The translations under genes were made by a program, and so were the position numbers. A model generated the notes under the pieces. The model saw only the letters and a list, made by a program, of their open reading frames with translations. It was not told where the DNA came from and made no database searches. A stretch of 64,000 nt of DNA, taken from Epiperipatus broadwayi (taxonomy: Eukaryota; Onychophora; Udeonychophora; Euonychophora; Peripatidae). Where the stretch lies: assembly GCA_028023455.1 (NCBI GenBank), contig JAQFVV010012423.1:7854269-7918268 (forward strand), in the 5' to 3' direction. Positions 14,401-25,672 of this stretch are shown piece after piece (the first letter of the stretch is position 1; each line of letters opens with the position of its first letter).

Positions 14401-14560
14401 TATTTATTAACATATCAACATTAACAATTATAAATGTCTAAAGTAAATTTCCTCAACCAAAAATCTCACTACTCTCTTTTCCTATATACAACATATGCCT
14501 TAACACTAGCAATCTATTTTGCATTTCTCTCAAATCATTAACTTTTCAACAAATTAGTAA

Positions 14561-14602
14561 TAACAAAATATACGCATTTAATAACAAAATATACGCATTG
14601 CT
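14561..14602. repeat. 21-bp direct duplication at the gypsy edge
   Basis: The words aataacaaaatatacgcatt occur twice in succession immediately before the left end of the gypsy element. This could be a local slippage product. It is too long for an LTR-element target duplication. Confidence 0.85.
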
Positions 14603-14605
14603 ATG

Positions 14606-15255
14606 TGTAGCCACCATGAATACTACAATCAGGGATAAGACTAACAGAAATAAAAGCAATTTGGAAACAAGGTTTTATACTAAATACTAATACTAATACT
14701 AAAGATTTACTAACAAGCTTAATATATTTACAATTTATGCATATTACTTATGAATGCCAATGAGGCATACATAAATTATAATAAGACCAATATTGCCTAT
14801 ACAGTCCCTAGGTCCACATTGGTATTTTCAGTGGTGGAATTCACTGGGTTACTTTGTAGTCCTCATTATACTCGGTTATAATTATCTTCTCTAACACGAG
14901 CAGCTCTCACGATGCAAGTGTATGTAAAAAGACCTCGATTTTTCTTATCTTTGAGTTTTTATATATTTCCACAGAATGTGGAATGTTCTAGAATATAACT
15001 AATTATAATTGTTCCTTATCTTTTAATTAATTACTTTCCAAGCCGGTAATGCTTATTATTCATTTATCTCTAATTATACCATTTATTGAATTCTAAATAT
15101 GCACATATAAATCAGGTAATGCTTATCATTTATTTCATCTCTAATTATGCTATTTCTTTGAGTTCTAAATATGTACATATAAATCCGGTAACACTTATCA
15201 TTTATTTTATCAAATTATGCTATTTCTTGAGTTTTAAATATGCTCATAATTAACA
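14606..15255 (-). repeat. Gypsy element 3' LTR
   Basis: This is the 3' LTR of the minus-strand gypsy element, and its counterpart is at 19219-19973. Both start TG and end CA on the + strand, but the first ~70 bases align poorly; similarity is strong from about 14643. Shared blocks include cagtccctaggt, cactgggtta, ctctaacacga and tttccac-gaatgtgga. Toward its higher-coordinate end it has three units of about 70 bp (starting 15043, 15113 and 15185), each built as ggtaa-gcttatcattt...atgcacatataaat. Confidence 0.85.
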
Positions 15256-15650
15256 CTTACACTTTGAAATTACAATTTTTGAAGTCTAACATAGTCTTCC
15301 AGATAACTTGGTTCCTTCCTGATTCTTTGTGTGACCTATATGGGATTGCTTCCTTTTCAGCAGTATTGTCCTTGTCTGCTTTTTGTTCATCATTTTCTTC
15401 TGGTCCTTTGTGCTCTTCGTTTACTTCTGGCGAGTCCACTTCCTCTATGTAATTTGGAATGTCTGGTACTATATTACTTCCAGTTCGTTCAATTTCTTTT
15501 TCCCAATGTCTGTCATGATTAATATGTTTTTGCATGCTTTTCCCTGTTTCTGTCTCAACTATTACTATTTGTTTTGATAAATATTCTTTAATTACATTTT
15601 TCCCTCAATATTTTGTGAGCACATCTCTCACCCAGACTTTTTCTCCCAGT
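15256..15650 (-). pseudogene. Gypsy pol C-terminal acidic tail
   Basis: The minus-strand frame at 15257-15535 is 92 codons and rich in E, D and K (NYIEEVDSPEVNEEHKGPEE). It ends with IPYRSHKESGRNQVIWK just inside the 3' LTR. This resembles the charged tail with an 'R-S-R-x-R' type end that follows the integrase in many Ty3/gypsy pol proteins. It lies downstream of the integrase fragments and has no start of its own, so it is best read as the end of the same decayed polyprotein. Confidence 0.6.
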
Positions 15651-15689
15651 GCATACTGCCATTTTATGCTGTTTTCGTTACTCGAAAAA

Positions 15690-16584
15690 TTTTGATCTGG
15701 GAGAATCAGCGATAACTTTGTGTAGATCTTTCATCCGAATATTATTTCAGCTGGAGATTTTCTCATACTATTCATCGGTGTACTGTACTGATACAATAAG
15801 GCAGAATATAATGTTTCTTGTATATTTGCATTACCTTCCTTCCATAGCATTTGCTTTAGCATTTGTACTGCCTTTTCTGCAATCACATTAGACTCTGGGT
15901 GATATGGGGGGGCATGGCTATATGTCTAATTCCTCATTCCCTCAGAAAATTTCAAATTTAGTGGATGTGAAACTGGTTCCATTGTCTGATACTATAGTTT
16001 TGGAGAAACCATGGAAAGCAAAAATTTCCTTTAATTTTCCGATTGTTTCTTCAGTGATTGTATTTCTTACAATTCTATATTCACTCCACTGTGAGTATGA
16101 GTTGATCACTACTAAAAAAATATGGCCAGGAACGGTCGATGTGAATATGGCTTCAAGATTTTTCAACTATAGGCCAGGTCATATAATTTTTCTTTGGAAT
16201 GTTTATGTTCACTTGGCAATCCTCCCAGGTGTTCACGAATTGTTCTATCTCAGAGTTAATTCCGGGCAACCAAACATAACTTTGCGTCCATGCTTTAGCC
16301 CATATGATCCCAGGATGATGAATAAACTGCAGAACTTGGCAACAACTACTACTAGGTATTAATACTCTATCGTCCATTGTCACACATCCCTTATTTGTAG
16401 ACAGTTTTTTTCCTACATCCCATATAGCTTTATGCAGTATCTCAGGCTGACTTCTAGGCCAGCTCTTGCTGATCCATTCTATTAACAAGTTGTAACCATG
16501 CTCAGCTTTTGTCCAACTCACTATCTTTTTGCTGTCTATTACTACTTTATTCCAGTTATCTACGTAGTTAATGGTTGGATCCAT
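15690..16584 (-). pseudogene. Gypsy integrase, broken
   Basis: On the minus strand, the region 16153-16584 carries the integrase zinc-binding part. There WLPGINSEIEQFVNTWEDCQ matches the family pattern (W-PG-d-i...C--C), but HH and CC residues are partly changed. The region 15942-16166 is the start of the catalytic core: FLVVINSYSQW, then TIVSDNGTSFTS with the second catalytic Asp in SDNG. After a frame break, PPYHPESNVIAEKAVQML supplies the catalytic Glu, and QYSTPMNSMRKSPAEIIFG follows at about 15745-15900. The first catalytic Asp, expected in an 'iDfaGP' block, is not seen. In-frame stops and shifts make it non-functional. The order after RNase H fits the Ty3/gypsy type. Confidence 0.88.
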
Positions 16585-16664
16585 TTCTTTTGGAGCTTAT
16601 TTAATTGGGACTCTCAACATCATGACTGCACGCTTAATGACATTTCCCTTTTTTTAAATTTAGC

Positions 16665-16960
16665 TCAAAATCATAAACCAGCCAATAAATTTAAACAACG
16701 TAACATTCTGGGGCTCAAGTGATCCAGTGCAGTTTTATTTTTAGCTAATATCCCTAATAGTGGCTTGTGATCAGTAAAGATCTTGAATAGCTGCCCATAT
16801 AAGTATTGGTGAAATTTTTTCACTGCAAAGATAATAGCCAATGCCTCTTTATTCAACTGACTGTAGTTTTTTTCTGCTTTGGTTATTGTTCTCAAAACAA
16901 AAACTATTGGTTGCTCACCCTCAGACATTGTATGACAATACCGCTCCGACCCCAAAATTC
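16665..16960 (-). pseudogene. Gypsy RNase H fragment
   Basis: The minus-strand frame reads VFVLRTITKAEKNYSQLNKE, then ALAIIFAVKKFHQYLYG, then FTDHKPLLGIL. These are the signature blocks of the Ty3/gypsy RNase H domain (S-R-LT-aE--YsqlekEaLAivfa--kf--YLyG--F-i-TDHkPL). The TDHKPL block and the Glu in NKEALA are intact, while the usual 'SR' is FVLR. It sits between RT and integrase in the expected order, separated from RT by decayed sequence at 16960-17315. Confidence 0.9.
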
Positions 16961-17315
16961 AATGCATCCATTGTTAGTATCAATTGAAGACTGCTTTCAT
17001 AGTGTACTAATAAATTATCTGACATAAGCAATTCCTTTATAGCGCTAAATGCTTTTTCTTGGGTTTGATCCTAATGCCATTTTTGGCCTTTTCTTAACAA
17101 ATTATACAATGGTCATGCTATATGCCCTTTTTCCTTTAGAAAAGTTTCAAAATAATAAAGTAGGCCCAGAAAAGCCTGTAGTTCTCATATATTTCTGGGT
17201 CTTGGGGCTTCTTTTATGGCTGCAATCTTTTGAGGGTCAGGCTTCTTTCCCTTACTTGATATGATATGCCCCAGGAACTTTATTTAGGCTGTCATCCAGA
17301 TACATTTTTCTGGAT

Positions 17316-17985
17316 TTATTCTAGCTCCGAAACTTGATAATTTATCACAAAAAGTCGCTCACGTAATTTTTCTTCTGAGTTAGCAACTATTAAAATATCA
17401 TCAAAATATGGTATTATACCCTCTATTTGTTGAAACAGCATGTCCATCTTGGCTTGGAAGATATTAGATGTGACGGTAATTCCAAAAGGCAGCCTGTTGT
17501 AGTTAAATAATCCCTTGTGCGTAGTGATAGTTAACAATTCCGAGGTACGTTTAGAAACTGGATTCTGATGGTAAGCCGATCTCAAATCACTTTTAGGGAA
17601 ATAACTTGACATTTCTATATTTAGCTAATATTTCTCTGACATTAGGCACCAGTTACTGACTCTTTGTAAAATTCTTATTTACTGTAATACAATAAATTGC
17701 AGATTTTTCCATTTGGTTTAGATATCACTACAGTCGGAGTGGCCCAGTCGGCCTTCTTGACTGAAATTAACACTCCCTTGTTAACTAAATCATTTAACTC
17801 ATGTTCCACTTTAGCTTGTAATGCAAAAGGAACTTTTCTAGGCTTGCAAATCATGGGAGTTGCTCCATCTTGCAAGATTATATTGACTGGCTTAGTACTG
17901 AATTGGCTTTCTGTATTTCTAAATAAACTTTTGTATTTATGTTTAATTTCTTCCTCAATAGTAGTCTTGTTTATCATACATATTT
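17316..17985 (-). pseudogene. Gypsy reverse transcriptase, frameshifted
   Basis: Two minus-strand frames cover the RT. The region 17675-17977 gives the N-terminal part: CKPRKVPFALQAKVEHELND, then GVLISVKKADWATPTVVISK and PNGKI. The region 17316-17612 gives FPKSDLRSAYHQNPV, LPFGITVTSNIFQ and the catalytic YFDDILIVANS. The YFDD motif is intact and the SDLRSAYHQ block retains its Asp. The two halves are in different frames with about 60 bp of decayed sequence between them. Block order and wording place it in the Ty3/gypsy K02A2.6-like group. It is inactive because of the break. Confidence 0.92.
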
Positions 17986-18159
17986 CTATTCCCAGGGCAT
18001 CAAACTATTTCCTACCTATAATAGGGTTCAGACCGCCTCATACAATGTACAATAGTAACTTAAAGGCTCTTTTTTTAATTCCTATACTTCTATTTTTCCT
18101 TAATATAATATTACCACTAGCATCTTTTGCTTTTAAACTAGTTCTTATTAATGTAGAGG

Positions 18160-18375
18160 GGTTAATGCAATTTTGTTCTTACCATTTCCCAGTCTTTGAT
18201 GGTCATCATTGATATATCCAATCCACTGCCAATTTCCATTTTCAAATTCATATTTAATAATTTTACTGACATTATATATTGGTTGAAATGAGCACCCTGG
18301 GTATTATAGATCTCACATTTCTGCTTGTTTCCCTTTGGAAAAAGTGGGTGATACACTATGATCTTTTTCTCCATT
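18160..18375 (-). pseudogene. Gypsy protease remnant
   Basis: The minus-strand frame at 18162-18374 reads QYIMSVKLLNMNLKMEIGSG and continues LDISMMTIKDW. This matches the start of a retroviral-type aspartic protease (v-g----me-DtGa-isvi). The catalytic Asp of the D-S/T-G triplet is Gly here (GSG). It directly follows the zinc-knuckle region and precedes RT, as in gypsy gag-pol. Confidence 0.7.
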
Positions 18376-19080
18376 TGACCTACACACTTTCTCTAAATGA
18401 CCTACTTTACCACAGGCTCTATAATGCTCTTTGTTAAATCTACACTTACATGCCATGCGGCCTTTTTTTGCACAACAGTAGCAAACAATTTCCTTTGGCT
18501 TATTCTTAGAAGACTGATATTTATTTTCAGTTTTTTTTAATAAACTCATTACATTTATCATTATTATTAGTAAAATTTCAAAATTCCCTTGATTGGTCCA
18601 GCACTATTTCATGGGCTACTCCCATTTTGATTGCTTCATTGTATGATAAGTCTCTTGAGGCCAGTAACTGCGTCTCAGCCTATTGTCACATATCCTTCAA
18701 AATAACTGTTCCAGTAGAGCATCTTCTAATGCATTGCCATAACTACAGCTCTTAGCTAATTCTCTCAATGATTGATCATAGTCTCATATGCTTTTCCCTT
18801 TATTTTGCCATCTATTTCTAAAATATAGCCACATTTTCTGCTTAGAGGGCTTTGTACTAAAATAATTATTTAGTTTTTCAACTATTTTGTATGGCAATTT
18901 CTCTGGTTCTTCGTAATTACATAACCTATTTGTGATTTCTATCACTTGTTGCCTGGCATAACATAGCAATGTGGCAATTTTAATGGGGTCGCTGACAGTT
19001 CCATTAATAAAAAAAGTTTCTCAATCCTTTTGAGATAAATTGGTCAATCAATTGGACTATTAATATTTAAACTCATTTAT
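18376..19080 (-). pseudogene. Gypsy gag remnant with zinc knuckles
   Basis: The minus-strand region 18313-18561 has two CCHC zinc knuckles side by side, CYCCAKKGRMACKC and YRACGKVGHLEKVC. In each one ligand is lost: His to Arg in the first, the first Cys to Tyr in the second. Both fit single transitions. Upstream, 18784-18969 (AEITNRLCN-like part and PSKQKMWLYFRNRWQNK) looks like capsid-region sequence, which I cannot match to a named domain. These frames are separated by stops. Confidence 0.75.
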
Positions 19081-19218
19081 TGTCACTTGCAGCACAGTCA
19101 TCTTAACTCTTAATCCAAAACACTAATAAGTAAAAAAAAATTTCCATCATGATTTCCGTCTACAGAATAAATTATATTATGATACAAAATTACAAGTTAA
19201 ATTCTATCTTGTCAAGAC

Positions 19219-19973
19219 TGCGCCATTTTTTTTTGTTTAAACACACTAAAAATATTAAATTGGGGGTAAAGGTGGTTAGACCAACAGAAATAAACAAGTT
19301 GGAAACAAGGTTTTATAACTAAATAGCTTTGCCAGGAGTTACTAAGAAGATTTACTAACAAACTTAATATATTTACAATTTATACATATTACTTACGATT
19401 GTCAACGAGGCCTACATAAATCATAATAAGGCTGATGTGGCCTGTACAGTCCCTAGGTTCACTTTGGTACCTTCAGTGGTGGAGTTCACTGGGTTATTCC
19501 ATAATCCTCATTATACTCGGTTAGAATTATTTTCTCTAACACGAACAGCTCTCACGATGCGAGTGTATGTAAAAAGATCTCGATTTTCCTTATCTTCGAG
19601 TTTTTATATATTTCCACGGAATGTGGAATATTCTAGAATATAACTAATTATAAATGTTCTTTATCTTTTAATTAATCACTTTCCAATCCGGTAATGCATA
19701 TCATTTATTTTATCTCTAATTATGCTATTTCTTGAGTTATAAATATGCACATATAAATCCGGTAACACTTATCATTTATTTCATCTCTATTTACGCTGTT
19801 TTTTGAGTTCAAAATATGCACATATAAATGCAGTAACTTATCATTTATTGTGTCTCTAATTATGCTATTTGTTTGAGTTCTAAATATATACATATAAATC
19901 TGGTAATGCTTATCATTTATTTTATCTAATTACACTATTTTTTTGAGTTTTAAACATGCACATATAAAGCACA
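19219..19973 (-). repeat. Gypsy element 5' LTR
   Basis: This is the 5' LTR of the minus-strand element. Similarity to the 14606 copy is strong from 19278 onward and weak in the first ~60 bases, so the inner boundary at 19219 is an inference from the TG/CA ends. It carries four ~71-bp units (starting near 19688, 19759, 19830 and 19900), one more than the 3' LTR. I see no convincing tRNA primer-binding site next to it and no clean target-site duplication. The 68-codon + strand frames in each LTR are chance. Confidence 0.8.
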
Positions 19974-22742
19974 TGTATGAACATTTTTTTTGTTGTTTTT
20001 AAAAAAAAAATCAGTAAAAACACTGAATAGCTTGAAATTAAAAAAAAAAGAAGTATTTACTTCTTTATAAAAAAAACTATATCAAAATAAAAATGACGCT
20101 AAATTGAAAACTGCTCAGTCAGTTCAAAGAATCTTATCAGAAATTTTTTTTTTTCAAATATACATATTAGTTTTTTTTTTAAATTAGAGTTCTTTCACCA
20201 AAGTTTAAAAGTGTTATACAGTGAAGACATATATAAGAAGGCAAACTAAAGCAAAATAAAAATGGTCACTGAAATAATAGGAACCAGAATTGCAATAAGA
20301 AGTGCATTCTATTCAAACCCCTTATGCTTGCACAATAGGTTAAAGCATGTCTTCTTTGAATAATCATATTTACAGAACATTACTATATTGAAAATGTTTT
20401 TGAAAATATAGTGTGAAATACTATATTTCTAATAGCATTTAGAATAATAGATGCCCTGTAATTAATTTTATTATGAATAAAATTATTCTGCTGCTAATGA
20501 ACGCAATAAAGATATTTTTTTAAAAAAAAAAAGCTGTTAAATTGAATTATTATTATATTTGGATTTGTATGACAAAGAATAAAATTAATTTGATGTTTTT
20601 GATTGTAAGTAAGATTCCTCACCTCCTTTCATACAACTCAACTAAATTATTATTCTACTTTGAATATTATAATAATAAACCAGAATTACTTTTCTGATAA
20701 TGAATGATATTTCCCTTTGCTCCTTTTCATACCATTACACAGAATTTTTAAAGTTTGGTGTACTAAAGAAGTAAAGTGAATTTGTTGCTGATGAACAATT
20801 TTTTATTTCCTTTTTTTCATATTTTTGAGCTCTAGATAATATGAAGTGTTTAGAATGTTTCACACAATTTCTGTGTATGTATATATTGTTGCAAGCTTAT
20901 ATAAGCAAGGAACTGTCTAACTTGGACTTTATTTATGAGGAATGCTGGATTGCACATATTCATCCAGAACCATATTTACTTCTACTCTGCTTTCCTAAAG
21001 CTTCAGTTTTTTCCTTTTATATTGTTCTTCCAAAATATAAAAAGTAAGTAGCCACAATATATAATTGAAATCACAAAATATGTAGTTGCTATCCTATTAT
21101 TAGATCTATAGATCTAAATTAGCAAACCAGTTTGTTTTCAGAACTTTATGAAATGTGAAATTTTTAATTCATTGATTGAATAATATAATACAGATAAAGG
21201 TGTTTAGATATGCAGAATCAAAAACCACCTTTTAATCACTTTAGCATTCTCCATATATATTTATATACACTGTAGTTAAGTGTTAAAATAAAATGTTATT
21301 GTGTTGCTATGTGCAATTTAACTCCTTATTGTTGTCATTAATCAGAAGTTGTTCTGGGAGCCTCATTGTTCCTACTGGTTACTCATGCTTACTAAATAGC
21401 TGTAACATAGAGTGATGTAAAATAGATTACTGCTATTATTGCAATAATTTTCCTTCTTAGGATTCAAAAATTTGTTCTTTATAAAAATCATTACTTGAGA
21501 AATACTCTCTTTATTCCATTAGTTCCACTGTTTTCTTCAGAATAAAAAAACATTCATATATTCATCATTCTTTAACCTTTTTTTTTTTTCATTTTTAATA
21601 TTAAATTCTCAAATTTTTACAATTCTATAATTATGTTTTGTGTATCTTATTTTTGCCGAGATTGATTATTATATTTCTGTCATAAACTATCATTTTGCAT
21701 TGAAGTCTCAGAAAATGGTATTAAAGTCTTTTTTTTTTAAGTTCATTTTTTTTATTATTATAATGAGCTTTAGTGAAGTCATTTTATTAATAGCCTTATT
21801 CTATTAATAGTAGATCTGCTTTCTAACTTTTTGATTGTTTAATTATGACTTGATATCAATTCAACTTAGATAAACATAAGATGATCTAATTTCATCAATG
21901 ATCAGATTAAGTCAGACATATTTTCTTTTTTATTATGAAATGAAGTATGAACTTGTTTTTATATATTTTTAATTTTTTGTAGATATATTCAGATAATTTA
22001 TTTTTTTGTAAGTCCAAAACATATTAATCTATACTTGCTTAAAAATATCTTATGCAGACACACACAGCTTAAATATTTTACATTATGTATATTCATGACT
22101 ATAAAAAGTATTATTTGTATAGTTTAGTGGTATGAAAAAAAGAAAAAGAGCATTTTATTAGCAGTAAACTCACTTAATTTTATCAATGAATAATTATTTT
22201 TTTTTATCATTTAAACAAACTGAAAGGAGGGAATTCTTTTATCTTTAACGGAAAAATAACTTGACTTTTTCAAAGTTTAATAATAAATAATTCAATTTAA
22301 TAATTCAAACGTCAGAAAGAAAAATAAATGTAATTTTTGCATCATTATCCACAGAATATACTTCATTAATTATAAAATTGCTAACTACAGGCATCTATTA
22401 TTGTAAATATTAGAAAAGTGACTTTTTAAATAATATTCACTTTTTTTAAAACTTAAAAATTAATATACATTGCTTTATAAATATATTCTCAGTATGATAA
22501 TATTTTAAATATGATCATTTAAAAAAATTGCTTCTGCATTATAGCAATGAAATGTCAACTTAGCATAAATTTGATTAATTAATTAAAAGAAATAATGGAA
22601 ACTGGCTGTATCCCACTTAGACACATATATTCATTATTTTACATGTATATTGCAGTCATTTTTGATAACTATTGTCAGTTAATTGAAAATAATTTTATAA
22701 AATAATATTAATATATATTTTGTATTATTATGTCTATCACAG

Positions 22743-22807
22743 ATATCCGAGAAGGTACTCAAGCTGCTGTTGGTGTTAGTAGAGCTGATTTGGATAAACG
22801 TGAAAAG
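22743..22807 (+). CDS. RBM28: RBM28 exon: linker after RRM3
   Basis: Exon of 65 nt with acceptor ctatcacag and donor AAAAG|gtaaaa. Its first two bases complete the codon opened at 8827, then it reads IREGTQAAVGVSRADLDKRE. This aligns with the vertebrate RBM28 linker ([20 protein letters not shown]), which directly follows the NLYLAREG block, and that confirms the splice order. It ends in phase 0. A 161-bp tandem duplication begins only 37 bases after its donor. Confidence 0.93.
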
Positions 22808-22843
22808 GTAAAATAATTATATTTATGTTTAAATTGATTATTA

Positions 22844-23165
22844 AAACAGATAATAATGAATGTCTTATCAAGTAATTTCTATAGCATATATAAGATTATA
22901 TTCTTACTAAATAATTAACATTTTGTAAGCAGATTGTTTAAATAACCATTTTTAAGAATCTTTCAGTCCAGGTTTTAGAAAACCACAGATATATTTTAAT
23001 TTATAAACAGATAATAATGAATGTCTTATCAAGTAATTTCTATAGCATATATAAGATTATATTCTTACTAAATAATTAACATTTTGTAAGCAGATTGTTT
23101 AAATAACCATTTATAAGAATCTTTCAGTCCAGGTTTTAGAAAACCACAGATATATTTTAATTTAT
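22844..23165. repeat. Tandem duplication, 2 x 161 bp
   Basis: Copies 22844-23004 and 23005-23165 are almost identical; I noticed one difference (catttttaag versus catttataag). The unit begins aaacagataataatgaatg. It is purely intronic and does not include the neighbouring splice donor. Confidence 0.95.
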
Positions 23166-23993
23166 ATAGAATATGGAAAGTCACTTGACACATTTAGACC
23201 TTAGACTAAAAATGATAAGCACATTTTTAATTAATCCATAGAAAAATTATTGTGAAAAAATACATAATGCACTACATATAAGAAATTTACATAATTAAAA
23301 AAAAGTTATGCAATGATAATTATTCTGACAACAAACTTATAAGCACATATTTGATTTATAGGGAAACAAAAAGAGTTACTCAAGGAACAAAATCACCAAA
23401 GAATAAAGATCTTAACCCACAACAAGGTTTTTGACGTAAAGATAAGTTCATTGAAAACTTTAAAATCATATCTGGCTTCTTTGCAAAAATTTGCTATGGT
23501 CACAGCAAATTTATTAATAAATACTTCATTTTAAGATTGTAGTTGGGTGGACATCATTGTAATTTATTTTTGTTATTTTTGCATATTTTGATAGAACTTT
23601 GGATTTTAGCTGATATATTGTGAAGAGAATTTTGCTTTGAATTAGATTCTGAATGTTTTCTTCAGTAATAGTATTAGTGATAAAGTCAGTTACAAAGATA
23701 AATAAGATCTTTCATGGATTGTACTGAATGATTTTACCTTAGAGTGAAAAACCAAGATTTGATAAAGGTTTATGGATATATGAGAATCATGCAAGTTAAT
23801 CACTATTATATTTAATTATTTCTTATGCCCTCACAATTTCTGGTTCAAAGATAAAATTTATAGGCCAAGATACATTTTATTAACTAGAGATTTACAATAA
23901 AGTTTTTATTGCATAATTTATTAAATGTTCTATATTTCTAAAATGTTCATTATTGTTTTAAATTGGTTATTCTGAAGAAAACTATGAACTCTA

Positions 23994-24090
23994 GTCTTGC
24001 ATTGGTGGTCGAGAGGTCAGCGCGACTGCCTTACAAGCAGTTGCCCGTGTGCGGGTTTGCGTCCCGGCTGATGCTATGACACTTGGAAAG
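23994..24090 (+). mobile_element. tRNA-derived SINE, 97 bp, copy 1
   Basis: A 97-bp insert flanked by the 15-bp direct repeat aaactatgaactcta / aaactatcaactcta (23979-23993 and 24091-24105, one mismatch). Inside is a tRNA-like body: A-box-like tggtcgagaggtcag, an anticodon arm actgc-cttacaa-gcagt with anticodon TAC if read as a 7-base loop, and a T-arm/B-box region gcgggtttgcgtcccg. It closes with ctgatgc, then a short tail tatgacacttggaaag. The acceptor ends do not pair fully and the variable region is altered, so it is not a working tRNA. Confidence 0.88.
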
Positions 24091-25474
24091 AAACTATCAA
24101 CTCTATTCTTTCATGTACTTTCCACAACACTTTATTAAACTCGGTTATTATACTTTTCACTATTTAGCAATCTTTCTAAGATCTATTATAATAAATTATT
24201 ATATGTGAGAATACATGGATATATATAGTAACAATAGCCGCCCTATTAATAATTGATGTCAGCATTATATAAACCTTTTAGGCACTGACAATAGCAATTT
24301 GCTACTGAGTATAATAAAATATTGTCAAATTTCGAACTTTAGCCTATATTTTTAATCTAAGAGAACATAGATAACTAATAGGTAGCTGTGTACATGGTGA
24401 AGTGATTATACAATTTTATTTTAATTATCTAATTTATATAGTCACAGGTAACGATTAGATTGGATACACATGAAACCAAGTCTTTATGCAGATTCAATCA
24501 TATTTCTTGAATGCTATTCTCTCCACCTTAATACTATTATTAAATGACAAAATAAATAATCGGCTTGGTCTTTGGATGAGATTTAACAAGCAAAAAATTA
24601 TTAACAATAACTTTAATTAACAAATAGAATGATAATAATAATTAAAATTGTATGTACATATTTCCATTTATGTTTCCTCAAAAAACAATTTATAGCAAGT
24701 TCATTCGTAATTAAATTACCTTGATATGTCCGCGAATGTAGATATATATTTCTGTCTGTATGAATGTAGATATATGTTTCTGTTCCGATATATGGCCATT
24801 AAAATCATTAATTTTAAAGGTCTGCTAGCAATATTAACATTTTAACTTTTTGTGATTTATTTCATTGTAGTTTTCCTATGAGGGTTTTCCAGGTATTTAG
24901 AGTATTGAAATAAATAGATTTATGACTTGATTCGTAGAAGAACATTTCTTTCTTTTATGATTCACTAGTCACTTGTTTTCTTAAACTGGAAGCATCACAT
25001 ATTTTTAGCTTCCACTTTAAATAAATTAATAGACCAGCAGAATCAAAATGAATTTTAAGGCATTCCTTTATTTAGAACTCCATAGTCAACTACACCATTG
25101 GGAAGGTCAAGGAAAGCATTCTGAAGGTTTATTCCAGACTACATAATATTTCCTTAAATAATTACAATTTTTATTGACTTCTTTTCAGTAAGTGATGCGA
25201 TAAAGAAGTAACAATAATTTCTCTCTTTTATGTAAAGCAGACAATTAAAGGACTTCAATTGATTCCCATAGTAATGGTCTTTTTTTTTTAAAAAAAAATT
25301 ATTATTATTTTAAAATAAATTATAATATATTTTACTTTTTACAATTATTATTATCATTTTCAAAACACTTTAAAATTTATTTTATACACATGACTTTTAA
25401 TATTCTAGAATATATAATAATAAAAAATGCATATAAAACCATATCTGCAAACTCATCCATGAGAGTTACTATAT

Positions 25475-25625
25475 ATATATCATCATCATCATCATCATAT
25501 TATTATTATTATCATCATCATCATCATCATCCTCCTCCTTCTTCTTCTCCTCCTCCTTCTTCTTCCTTCTCCTCCTCCTTTTTCTTCTTTTTCTTCTTAT
25601 TATGATGATGATGATGATGATGATT
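25475..25625. repeat. Composite trinucleotide microsatellite
   Basis: Runs of AT, ATC, ATT, ATC, then CCT/CTT-rich pyrimidine, then ATG trinucleotides. It is nearly pure purine/pyrimidine in its middle on one strand. Both strands give long repetitive open frames (poly-H/S/P/F and poly-D/E/K/R) that are artefacts of the repeat. Confidence 0.95.
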
Positions 25626-25641
25626 TGAGAAAGAGGATGCT

Positions 25642-25672
25642 CTGATGAAAGTACTTGATATTGTACTGAAAC
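25642..25672 (+). other. Hammerhead-like ribozyme core
   Basis: CTGATGA at 25642 and GAAAC at 25668 enclose a perfect 5-bp stem, agtac with gtact, closed by an 8-base loop; one A is bulged after CTGATGA. This is the arrangement of the catalytic core and stem II of a hammerhead. Such motifs occur near Penelope-like elements and retrozymes. I could not place stem III or a clear NUH cleavage triplet, so self-cleavage is unproven. It lies directly after the microsatellite. Confidence 0.45.

Larger units (their letters stand above)
14606..19973 (-). mobile_element. Ty3/gypsy LTR retrotransposon, degenerate
   Basis: This is a complete-length but dead Ty3/gypsy element of about 5.4 kb inserted antisense in an RBM28 intron. 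The order on the minus strand is 5' LTR, gag with two zinc knuckles, protease, RT, RNase H, integrase, acidic tail, 3' LTR. No envelope-like frame is visible. Many frameshifts and stops, the GSG protease and the loss of the first integrase Asp show it is old. The LTRs have diverged visibly, with indels and a different number of internal tandem units. Confidence 0.9.
8828..22742 (+). other. RBM28 intron, 13.9 kb, with gypsy insertion
   Basis: Intron with donor gtaagt and acceptor ctatcacag. Outside the gypsy element (14606-19973) it is AT-rich with long poly-T/poly-A runs. A hairpin-forming, Penelope-tail-like motif lies near 11390-11490. Nothing else supportable was seen in 8828-14605 or 19974-22742. 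Confidence 0.75.

Noticed and set aside
15240-18212. Many + strand frames, up to 171 codons
   Set aside because: They are antisense shadows of the gypsy gag-pol frames on the minus strand, which carry the recognisable motifs.
23994-24090. Functional tRNA-Val (TAC)
   Set aside because: The acceptor stem and variable region are faulty, and an identical-length copy with target duplications elsewhere shows it is a SINE.
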